Below are positions 1 through 5,067 of a stretch of 8,772 nucleotides of DNA, one piece after another. The DNA is from Holophagae bacterium (lineage in GTDB: Bacteria; Acidobacteriota; Thermoanaerobaculia; Thermoanaerobaculales; Sulfomarinibacteraceae), in NCBI GenBank assembly GCA_030637505.1, contig DAOWGJ010000080.1, positions 1 through 8,772 of the forward strand, in the 5' to 3' direction. Both the position numbers and the translations under genes were made by a program. Position 1 is the first letter of the stretch; every line of letters starts with the position of its first letter. The notes below the pieces were generated by a model that was not told the DNA's origin, ran no database searches, and worked only from the letters and a program-made list of their open reading frames with translations.

Positions 1-2
1 CC

Positions 3-104
3 GAACGCAACCCGGCGGACAACACAGCCACCGACACCGACCCCCTGACCGAGCCCATTTTCGCCGACGGCTTCTTCTCGGGCGACACCTCGGCCTGGGG
101 GTAG
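3..104 (+). CDS. C-terminal fragment of a probably secreted protein with ADGFFSGDTSAWG tail
   Basis: This is the last 33 codons of a gene whose 5' part lies outside the window; it ends in TAG at 102-104. The visible part is a Thr/Asp/Pro-rich, linker-like stretch followed by IFADGFFSGDTSAWG at the extreme C-terminus. Tails of the form ADGFESGDTSAW recur, as far as I recall, on otherwise unrelated exported proteins in some Acidobacteriota and Xanthomonadales, so a secreted or surface protein is the best guess. No catalytic domain is visible and no enzymatic function can be assigned. The frame is chosen because the tail is in frame with the stop; the other two forward frames give a stop or a basic, low-complexity peptide. 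Confidence 0.6.
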   Translation, partial: ERNPADNTATDTDPLTEPIFADGFFSGDTSAWG

Positions 105-170
105 GGCAAAGACACCTCGGAGGCGGATTCCATCCCCGGCCTTCTGGTCCGCCCTGTGGGCGACCCAGCG

Positions 171-238
171 TCGTCATTTCCACGGGGCCGAAGCGGGGCG
201 AGAAACGCAACGGATACACGGCCCCGCAGAAATGACGA
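171..238. repeat. Imperfect inverted repeat, 20-nt arms (TCGTCATTTC...GAAATGACGA)
   Basis: The arms are 171-190 and 219-238. They are complementary except for two adjacent positions in the middle, and they enclose a 28-nt loop containing AAGCGGGGCGAGAAA. The outer word GTCATTTC with an inner GAAGCGG..GCGAGAAA resembles a dispersed intergenic repeat seen in many bacterial genomes (from memory). It is probably a dispersed repeat copy that can form a cruciform or RNA hairpin; it might also protect the 3' end of the upstream transcript. Confidence 0.6.
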
Positions 239-298
239 ACGGCGGCCTACGGCGTTGGCCGAGATTTGATTGCTGGCGGCGGGGCCGTGGGGAGCCCG

Positions 299-360
299 GT
301 CAGGCATTCTTCGCAGCGATATCGGTGTTTGTAAGACCTGCCGGATGAAGAAGGCCTGAC
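299..360. repeat. Inverted repeat, 14-nt arms with one mismatch
   Basis: The arms are 299-312 (GTCAGGCATTCTTC) and 347-360 (GAAGAAGGCCTGAC). They pair at 13 of 14 positions around a 34-nt spacer. It lies 54 bp beyond the stop of the minus-strand EamA gene. No U-tract follows on either strand, so I call it a repeat or stem rather than a terminator. Confidence 0.5.
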
Positions 361-413
361 CCCGCACCCCCGTCGGAGAGGGCGCTCTCGGTCGCGGTTG
401 TTGTTTTTGCGGG

Positions 414-1298
414 TCAGCTCCCTGGCGGCTCAATGGCCTTCTTCCTGGCGAGGTGCCCGCCGATCATTGGGGCGAACTCCGCCATCAGGACGGCGCCGAA
501 GATCAGCGCAGCGCCGAGGAACTGGCTGGGACGCAGGCGTTCTCCCGCCAGGAGAAAGCCGAAGAGACCGGCAAAGACCGGTTCCAGGGTCAGCACCACT
601 GCCGTTTTCACGGTGGAGAGCACACGCTGGGCGGAGGTCTGGATCGCGTAGGCGAGGGCCGAGGCCACCAGGCCGGTCAGGGCCAGCGCAAACCAGATCT
701 CCTTCGGTGGCGCGACGATTTCTTCGGTCAACGGCCATAAGAAAACGAAGATCGCTGCCAGCCCGATCATCTGGGCGGTGGCCAGCGCGCCGGGTTCGTG
801 GCGGGTTGAATGGTGGGAGAGCACGGCAATGTGGGTCCCGAACGCAAAGGCGCACCCGAAGACCAAGAGATCGCCGAGAGCCAGTTCGGTCGGCAGACGG
901 CCGGTCAGTAGGGTCATGCCGATCAGGCTGAAGGCCACTGCCGCCCACGCCGAGGCGTGGAGTCGCGTGCCGTAGATCAACCGGTCGATGATCGGCGCCA
1001 GGACGACGAAGAGTCCGGTGATCAGTCCGGCGTTGGTTGCGGTCGTGTATTTGAGGCCCCAGGTCTGCAACAGGTAGCCGACGGCCAGAATCAAGCCGAT
1101 TGCTGCGCCTGACCGAAGTGTGCGGAGGGTCATGTGCCGGCCCCACACAGCGGTGGTCGCGACCGCGGCGATCAGGAATCGGATGGCGAGAAAACCCATC
1201 ACGCCGTACACTGCCACCGCCGACCCCACGATGACGAAGGTCCAGCCCCACACCGCGGTGATGCCGATCAAGAGCAAGGTGGCCAACCAGGGCTTCAT
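414..1298 (-). CDS. EamA/DMT-family transporter (drug/metabolite exporter type)
   Basis: This is a 294-residue inner-membrane protein of the drug/metabolite transporter superfamily, normally two EamA repeats with about ten helices; the length fits. Helices are visible from residue 4 (LATLLLIGITAVWGW) to about 277. The first repeat holds the family-typical GLKYTTATNAGLITGLFVVLAP at roughly 81-102. The second repeat has ALAYAIQTSAQRV, then LEPVFAGLFG at about 238-247 and GERL at 252-255. The C-terminus is short and basic. The substrate cannot be read from sequence; small metabolite or amino-acid export is typical of the family. The start at 1298 is chosen because the protein then begins directly at helix 1; a 32-residue upstream extension would be Cys/Ser/His-rich, unlike the family, and would run into the divergent nudF gene. 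No Shine-Dalgarno precedes the ATG, but a TACACT box lies 8 nt before it. Confidence 0.9.
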   Translation of the reverse strand: MKPWLATLLLIGITAVWGWTFVIVGSAVAVYGVMGFLAIRFLIAAVATTAVWGRHMTLRTLRSGAAIGLILAVGYLLQTWGLKYTTATNAGLITGLFVVLAPIIDRLIYGTRLHASAWAAVAFSLIGMTLLTGRLPTELALGDLLVFGCAFAFGTHIAVLSHHSTRHEPGALATAQMIGLAAIFVFLWPLTEEIVAPPKEIWFALALTGLVASALAYAIQTSAQRVLSTVKTAVVLTLEPVFAGLFGFLLAGERLRPSQFLGAALIFGAVLMAEFAPMIGGHLARKKAIEPPGS

Positions 1299-1306
1299 AG
1301 GGCGGC

Positions 1307-1312
1307 AGTGTA
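1307..1312 (-). promoter_or_regulatory. -10 box TACACT, 8 nt before the eamA start (leaderless type)
   Basis: Read on the minus strand, TACACT is followed by 8 nt (GCCGCCCT) and then ATG. A start site about 7 nt downstream of a -10 box would fall at or within 2 nt of the A of the ATG. No ribosome binding site fits between. No convincing -35 hexamer lies 16-18 bp upstream. The box directly abuts the nudF Shine-Dalgarno on the other strand. Confidence 0.55.
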
Positions 1313-1324
1313 GAGGAGAAAAGG

Positions 1325-1882
1325 ATGACCAACACAGAATTCGAGGAAACCAAGATCGATGGGCGGCGTGTGTTTGAGGGTCGTATCCTGACACTCGAGG
1401 TTGACCGGGTTCGGTTGCCCAGTGGTGGCCAGAGTGAACGCGAGGTGATCCGGCACCCCGGGGCTGCGGTCATGGTGCCGGTCACCGAGGCGGGAGAGGT
1501 GCTCTTCGTGCGTCAGTTTCGTTATGCGACCGGTGAAATCCTCCTCGAACTCCCGGCCGGAAAACTGGACCCGGGGGAGAACCCGGCGACGTGCGCCGAG
1601 CGGGAGACTGCTGAAGAGACCGGATTCCGGCCCGGCACGGTGGAAAAATTGGGGGAGTTCTACACAGCGCCGGGCTTCACCGACGAGTTGATCCGTGCCT
1701 TTCTGGTGACGGACCTCGTGCCGGCGCCGGAGGCTGAGGCCGACGCCGACGAGGTGCTCGAGATGGTTTCTCTGACGGTGGACAGCTATGCCGAAATGGT
1801 CGCGCGGGGCGAGATCCGAGACGCCAAGACCCTGGCGGCGATGGCGATGTGGTTGGGGAGAAGGGTGAAGGGTGAAGGGTGA
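1325..1882 (+). CDS. nudF: NUDIX hydrolase, ADP-ribose pyrophosphatase type
   Basis: This is a 185-residue cytosolic enzyme predicted to split ADP-ribose and related nucleoside-diphosphate sugars into AMP and a sugar phosphate using Mg2+. The Nudix box spans residues 79-101: G79, E85, then R93-E94-T95-A96-E97-E98-T99-G100-F101, so all metal-binding glutamates are present. The preceding ELPAGK and a proline about 15 residues after the box (P116, in TAPGF) are typical of the ADP-ribose pyrophosphatase subgroup. The strand with FVRQFRY at 61-67 is also typical. The start is set by GAGGAG at 1313-1318, 6 nt before the ATG. The last codons and the stop lie inside a heptamer repeat, so the RRVKGEG tail is probably repeat-derived. 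It is divergent from the transporter gene over 26 bp, so its promoter must lie inside the transporter's 5' coding end; I could not locate it. Confidence 0.9.
   Translation: MTNTEFEETKIDGRRVFEGRILTLEVDRVRLPSGGQSEREVIRHPGAAVMVPVTEAGEVLFVRQFRYATGEILLELPAGKLDPGENPATCAERETAEETGFRPGTVEKLGEFYTAPGFTDELIRAFLVTDLVPAPEAEADADEVLEMVSLTVDSYAEMVARGEIRDAKTLAAMAMWLGRRVKGEG
1860..1880. repeat. Three tandem copies of heptamer GAAGGGT
   Basis: Three exact head-to-tail 7-base copies are followed by a partial GAA. They overlap the end of nudF and supply its stop codon: the final T of the third copy begins the TGA at 1880-1882. Reverse-complement words of this type (ACCCTTC) are common short tandem repeats in several phyla. 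Confidence 0.75.
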
Positions 1883-1915
1883 ATATGAAAGATACTGAGG
1901 CAACGTATCAGGATG

Positions 1916-1921
1916 TATAAT
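1916..1921 (+). promoter_or_regulatory. Candidate -10 box TATAAT for the VOC gene
   Basis: A perfect TATAAT lies 26 nt before the VOC start codon. It is preceded directly by TG. The best -35 at 17 bp spacing (TACTGA, 1893-1898) is poor. Transcription would start near 1928 and leave a leader of about 20 nt that contains the Shine-Dalgarno GGAGG (1937-1941), so this gene looks leadered, in contrast to its neighbours. Confidence 0.5.
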
Positions 1922-1947
1922 GCCCCCTTACGAAATGGAGGCATCGG

Positions 1948-2319
1948 ATGATCGGATACGTGACGCTGGGGACCAACGATATTGAAAAGGCCGCGGGATT
2001 TTATGATCAGCTTCTTGGTGTGATCGGCGCTGGACGGTTCATGGAGACTGAGACATTTATAGCCTGGGCGGTTGCGCCCGGCAAACCGGCGGTGTCGGTG
2101 ACGAAGCCCTTCGACGGCAATGCGGCGACGGTCGGCAACGGCATGATGGTTGCGCTGGCCGTGGACTCCCAGGCCAAGGTTGATGCGCTTCATGCCAAAG
2201 CTCTCGAGTTGGGTGGTGCCGACGAGGGTGCGCCGGGGCCGAGAGGTGACGGCGGTTTCTATGCCGGCTACTTCCGGGACCTCGACGGGAATAAGTTGAA
2301 CGCGTTCTTTATGGGGTAG
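1948..2319 (+). CDS. VOC superfamily (glyoxalase/bleomycin-resistance fold) protein
   Basis: This is a 123-residue single-module vicinal-oxygen-chelate protein, normally a homodimer of paired beta-alpha-beta-beta-beta units. The N-terminal MIGYVTLGTNDIEKAAGFYDQLL (residues 1-23) is the first strand and helix typical of the fold. The C-terminal GFYAGYFRDLDGNKLNAFF (103-121) carries the DGNKL turn. Usual metal ligands appear changed: the first-strand position often His is Y4, and the last-strand Glu after DGNK is N118. A metal-dependent glyoxalase reaction is therefore doubtful, and the substrate is unknown. GGAGG at 1937-1941, 6 nt before the ATG, fixes the start. It stands alone between nudF (65-bp gap) and the repeat island downstream. 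Confidence 0.85.
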   Translation: MIGYVTLGTNDIEKAAGFYDQLLGVIGAGRFMETETFIAWAVAPGKPAVSVTKPFDGNAATVGNGMMVALAVDSQAKVDALHAKALELGGADEGAPGPRGDGGFYAGYFRDLDGNKLNAFFMG

Positions 2320-2326
2320 GGTAAAA

Positions 2327-2449
2327 GCTCTCAGCTGTAGGGTGGGCCTTGGCCCACCATCGGGCGACTCGGTTTGGTGGGCCAAGGCCCACCCTACATA
2401 TTCATTGTTTCTGCAGCCAGCAAAGCTGAGAGCCCCGACAGCTGAGAGC
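2327..2449. repeat. Nested palindromic repeat island (REP/BIME-like)
   Basis: The core is a perfect 24-bp inverted repeat, 2336-2359 against 2375-2398, around a 15-nt loop. Each arm is itself palindromic (GGTGGGCCTTGGCCCACC and GGTGGGCCAAGGCCCACC). Outside it, GCTCTCAGCTGT (2327-2338) is mirrored by ACAGCTGAGAGC (2438-2449), and the word AGCTGAGAGC also occurs at 2424-2433, giving two alternative partners for the outer left arm. Words like GTAGGGTGGGCC..GGCCCACC are dispersed repeats in many genomes (from memory). It is probably a mobilised REP-type element; no transposase is visible nearby. Confidence 0.8.
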
Positions 2450-2468
2450 AACCCGGCGCAGCCGGGTT
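2450..2468 (+). terminator. GC-rich 8-bp hairpin, possible terminator of the VOC unit
   Basis: AACCCGGC (2450-2457), a 3-nt loop (2458-2460) and GCCGGGTT (2461-2468) form a perfect stem followed by TGTTAT. The T-tract is short, so termination would be weak. The stem occupies the place where a -35 box for the DedA gene would be expected, so it may also influence that promoter. Confidence 0.45.
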
Positions 2469-2471
2469 TGT

Positions 2472-2477
2472 TATACT
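2472..2477 (+). promoter_or_regulatory. -10 box TATACT, 7 nt before the DedA GTG start (leaderless type)
   Basis: TATACT is followed by 7 nt (ACCGGGC) and the GTG start. TGT precedes the box, giving an extended -10 (TGn). No -35 consensus lies at 16-18 bp, and there is no Shine-Dalgarno. The predicted start site falls at or beside the start codon. Confidence 0.55.
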
Positions 2478-2484
2478 ACCGGGC

Positions 2485-3132
2485 GTGATTGAGCAGCTGC
2501 CCGATCTGTTGGCCTGGATCGAACCCAGAGCCCTCCTCCTTGCCCTGGCACTTCCTCCGGTGATCCGTGTGGTCGGGCATTGGATTCCTGAGGAGTTGTT
2601 CATGGTGGCGATGGGCGTGTTGGCGGCCAGGTCCGGCAGCGTGGAGCAGGCCGTCGTGCTGCTCGGGGCAGTGACTCTCAGCCATTTTGCAACCGATCAG
2701 ATCACGTTCTCGGCGGGGCGCTGGCTGAAACCCAGGGTTGGACGTTTCCCGTGGGTTGCCGAGAAGTTGGAAGCTGTAACGACTCGGCTTGGAGGCTCGC
2801 CCGGTGCGGTGTGGGGCCTGGTGCCTGCCAGAGTTCTCCCCTTGGGTCGAGGAGCATGGCTGGCCGGGTGTGGGCTGGTAGGTATCGAGTGGAAACGTTT
2901 TGCCGCGGTGGACTTCTTTGCGCTGATGGTGCACTTGGCGACGTGGTCCGGCCTGGGCTGGTGGCTTTCCTACGATCTCGGTCGTCTTCAGCATTCCGCC
3001 GAGGTTGGAAAAATCGTCGGAACCTGGGTAGCCATCGGCCTCGTTGCAGCGGTTGCGATCTTTCTGGTATGGCGGGCTCGGGGGCGTTTACAGCCGGCTG
3101 AGGCACGGGCCGCTCGCCGTATGGGAAAGTAA
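2485..3132 (+). CDS. DedA/VTT-domain (SNARE-associated Golgi-type) membrane protein
   Basis: This is a 215-residue, strongly hydrophobic inner-membrane protein that looks like a divergent DedA family member. DedA proteins support membrane lipid and proton-motive-force homeostasis, and some act as undecaprenyl-phosphate or phospholipid translocases. Features in order: an acidic pair E36-E37 early in the protein; DQITFSAGRWLKPRVGRFP at 71-89, matching the family's D..xYxxGRxxG; and ARVLPLGRGAWLAG at 115-128, where R116 and R122 keep the six-residue spacing of the two essential arginines described for E. coli YqjA. It continues with EWKRFAAVDFFALMVHLATW (135-154) and ends in one further helix and a basic tail. 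Start is GTG with no Shine-Dalgarno but a -10 box 7 nt upstream. It is convergent with the ABC operon over a 28-bp gap. Confidence 0.75.
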   Translation: MIEQLPDLLAWIEPRALLLALALPPVIRVVGHWIPEELFMVAMGVLAARSGSVEQAVVLLGAVTLSHFATDQITFSAGRWLKPRVGRFPWVAEKLEAVTTRLGGSPGAVWGLVPARVLPLGRGAWLAGCGLVGIEWKRFAAVDFFALMVHLATWSGLGWWLSYDLGRLQHSAEVGKIVGTWVAIGLVAAVAIFLVWRARGRLQPAEARAARRMGK

Positions 3133-3134
3133 AC

Positions 3135-3154
3135 GCAATTCGTCGGTAAATTGC
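3135..3154. terminator. Weak hairpin between convergent genes
   Basis: GCAATT (3135-3140) and AATTGC (3149-3154) pair around an 8-nt loop in the 28-bp gap between the two convergent stop codons. On the minus strand the stem is followed by GTTTACTTT, so it could weakly terminate the oppF transcript. A 6-bp AT-rich stem makes this tentative. Confidence 0.3.
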
Positions 3155-3160
3155 CTGGTT

Positions 3161-4105
3161 TCAGCTGAGCGGATCGGTTTTCTCCCAACAGGCGATGTGA
3201 TGATCCCCTGCGACACTCTCGAGTTGAGGCTGTTCGGAACATCTGTCGGTGGCCATCGGGCACCACGACCTGCAGGCACATCCGGTTTTCTCCGGGTCGG
3301 CGTCCACGGTAGGCTCAGGAATTGTCCATACGATTCCGGGCAGGGGGACGGCCTCCAGTAGGGCCTGTGTGTAGGGGTGGAGCGGGCGGCTCAGGACCTC
3401 TCCCACCGGACCGCTTTCGACGCAGGCGCCGGCGTACAGGACGATCACCGTATCGGCCAGGGCTCTGGTCGACCGAACGTCGTGGGAAACCAGGACCACG
3501 GTCAGGCCGAGGGAGGCCCGAATCTCCGCCAGAAGGGCGAGGATCTGGGACCGTATCGGCCCGTCCAGGGCCGAGACCGGCTCGTCGAGGATCAGGATCT
3601 CCGGTTCGGTGACCAGTGCCCGGGCGATGGCCACTCGTTGGCGCTCGCCGCCCGAGAGCGCGTCGGGTTTCCGTGATTGCATGGCCGGGTCAAGCCCGAC
3701 GGCGGTCAGGGTTTGGTCAACCGTTCGGGATCGTTCCTTCCGGGAGGTGCTGCGCCGTGCCAGGAGGGGTTCCTCGACGATAGACCTCAGCGAGAGGTGA
3801 GGGTTGAGCGACGACCGGGGATCCTGGAAGACCACCTGGAGTTTCATCCGCAGTTGCCGTCGCTGGGCAGGCGTTCCTTGGTTGAGGTCGGTGCCACCGA
3901 TCAGAATGCGGCCGCTTTTGGGGGTTTCAAGGCCGAGAAGCAATCGTACAAGTGTTGATTTCCCGGCGCCCGACGCGCCGACGATACCCAGGGTCTGCCC
4001 GCGAGCGAGATCGAAGGACAGTCCGTTGAGAGCCGCGACCCGGCCCCCGTTCGGGGAGGGGTAGCTGTGAAACACCCGTTCCGCAGAGAGTTGGGCTGAA
4101 ATCAT
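3161..4105 (-). CDS. Oligopeptide/dipeptide-type ABC transporter ATPase, OppF/DppF-like
   Basis: This is a 314-residue cytoplasmic nucleotide-binding subunit of the peptide/nickel ABC family. Walker A is GASGAGKST at 43-51, the Q-loop FQDPRSSLNP is at 93-102, the signature LSGGERQRVAIARAL is at 150-164, Walker B ILILDEP is at 170-176 with SALD at 178-181, and the switch histidine is H208 (SHD). All residues needed for ATP hydrolysis are present. The C-terminal oligopeptide domain keeps its cysteines (C276, C278, C282, C289, C306), including WCPMATDRC. Related OppD/DppD-type proteins are reported to bind an iron-sulfur cluster there. The start at 4105 is chosen because ATGA overlaps the stop of the upstream ATPase gene by 4 bases, implying translational coupling; a longer version would add 41 Arg/Ser-rich residues antisense-like in character. 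No permease gene lies in the window. Confidence 0.9.
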   Translation of the reverse strand: MISAQLSAERVFHSYPSPNGGRVAALNGLSFDLARGQTLGIVGASGAGKSTLVRLLLGLETPKSGRILIGGTDLNQGTPAQRRQLRMKLQVVFQDPRSSLNPHLSLRSIVEEPLLARRSTSRKERSRTVDQTLTAVGLDPAMQSRKPDALSGGERQRVAIARALVTEPEILILDEPVSALDGPIRSQILALLAEIRASLGLTVVLVSHDVRSTRALADTVIVLYAGACVESGPVGEVLSRPLHPYTQALLEAVPLPGIVWTIPEPTVDADPEKTGCACRSWCPMATDRCSEQPQLESVAGDHHIACWEKTDPLS

Positions 4106-5067
4106 TGATCGACCCCGGTTGCGACGATGGGGCACCGAACTGCGCGCCCGGCGCCCACGGTGGTCAGATCGGGCAGGCTCTGTTTGCACTCTGGAATGCA
4201 GAGGGGACATTGGTTTGCGAAGGCACAACCCGATTGTGCCGGTCGGCTGGTCGTCGCGCGAGTCTCCGACGGGCTCGCCTGTTGAGCTGTGGCCACCACC
4301 GATTGTGAATAGGGGTGGAGGGGTGTGTCGAGGAAATCATTTATCGGTGCCTCCTCGACTATGGTCCCGGCCAGCATGACGATCACCCGTTCAACCAGAG
4401 ACGACACGACGCCGAGGTCGTGGGAGATCAACAGGAGGGCAAGACCGTGCTCTCGGCACAATCGGTCCAACAGGCCGAGCATTCGTGCCTGCGTCAGGAC
4501 ATCCAACGAAGAGGTCGGCTCGTCCGCGATCACCAGGTCGGGCTCTGCGGCGAGAGCGATAGCCAACAGAGCGCGTTGGCGCTGGCCGCCCGAGAGGCGG
4601 TGGGGGTGGCTCTTGAGAATTCGAGTGGGCTCGAGGTCGACCTTTTTCAAGAGTTCGACGGCTATTTCCCGCCATTGCGGCCCTTCGTTGGGCCGATGCC
4701 GCCTGACCATCTCCTTGAGGTGCGTGCCGATGGTCAGGACCGGATTGAGTGCTGACTCGGCCTCCTGAAAGACCATGCCGATGGTGGCGCCCCTCAGCCT
4801 CCGTTTGTTGGAATCGGAGTCGGACAGAATGCCCGTACCCTGGATCTTGATCGAACCGCCGACGATGGCGCCGGGAGGGGGGACCAGGCCGAGTAGGGAA
4901 AGAGCGGTCAGGCTCTTGCCGCTCCCCGAGGCGCCGATCAGACCGACACGTTCGCCTGCTTGAATTGTCAAGGACACGCGGTCGACGACGGTGTCGACTG
5001 TACCGTCGTTTGAGGGGAATCCGATACTGACATCGATCAGCCGGGCGATGACGTGTCGCGGGGTCAC
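4102..5067 (-). CDS. Oligopeptide/dipeptide-type ABC transporter ATPase, OppD/DppD-like
   Basis: This 321-residue ATP-binding subunit is the usual partner of an OppF-type ATPase; together they form the heterodimeric motor of peptide, nickel or opine importers. Walker A is GASGSGKS at 45-52, the Q-loop is FQEAESALNP (Q101), the signature LSGGQRQR is at 158-165, Walker B LVIADEP is at 178-184, and the switch is H216 in ISHD. The C-terminal domain has the family cysteines C281, C287, C290, C294 and C312. The start is GTG at 5065-5067, whose GTGA overlaps the TGA of the upstream membrane-protein gene by 4 bases; its own stop overlaps the OppF-like start in the same way. The three genes therefore form one coupled operon. 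The normally preceding binding protein and two permeases are absent here and replaced by an unrelated protein. Confidence 0.9.
   Translation of the reverse strand: MTPRHVIARLIDVSIGFPSNDGTVDTVVDRVSLTIQAGERVGLIGASGSGKSLTALSLLGLVPPPGAIVGGSIKIQGTGILSDSDSNKRRLRGATIGMVFQEAESALNPVLTIGTHLKEMVRRHRPNEGPQWREIAVELLKKVDLEPTRILKSHPHRLSGGQRQRALLAIALAAEPDLVIADEPTSSLDVLTQARMLGLLDRLCREHGLALLLISHDLGVVSSLVERVIVMLAGTIVEEAPINDFLDTPLHPYSQSVVATAQQASPSETRATTSRPAQSGCAFANQCPLCIPECKQSLPDLTTVGAGRAVRCPIVATGVDQ

Larger units (their letters stand above)
105..413. other. Gene-free interval with two inverted repeats
   Basis: I see no convincing gene in these 309 bases. They separate the tail of the left-edge gene from the stop of the minus-strand EamA gene. 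They hold two long imperfect inverted repeats, listed separately (171-238 and 299-360). No T-tract follows either stem, so neither is a classic intrinsic terminator. Confidence 0.6.

Noticed and set aside
1299..1394. 32-residue N-terminal extension of the EamA protein
   Set aside because: It would overlap the divergent nudF start and add Cys/His/Ser-rich residues before the first helix, which is not seen in the family.
430..1485. 351-codon minus-strand frame overlapping eamA
   Set aside because: Another reading frame of the same strand; Arg/Pro/His-rich translation typical of high-GC shadow frames, while eamA gives clear membrane helices.
4106..4228. 41-residue N-terminal extension of the OppF-like ATPase
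   Set aside because: Arg/Ser-rich and inside the 3' end of the upstream ATPase gene; the 4-base ATGA overlap gives a much better start.
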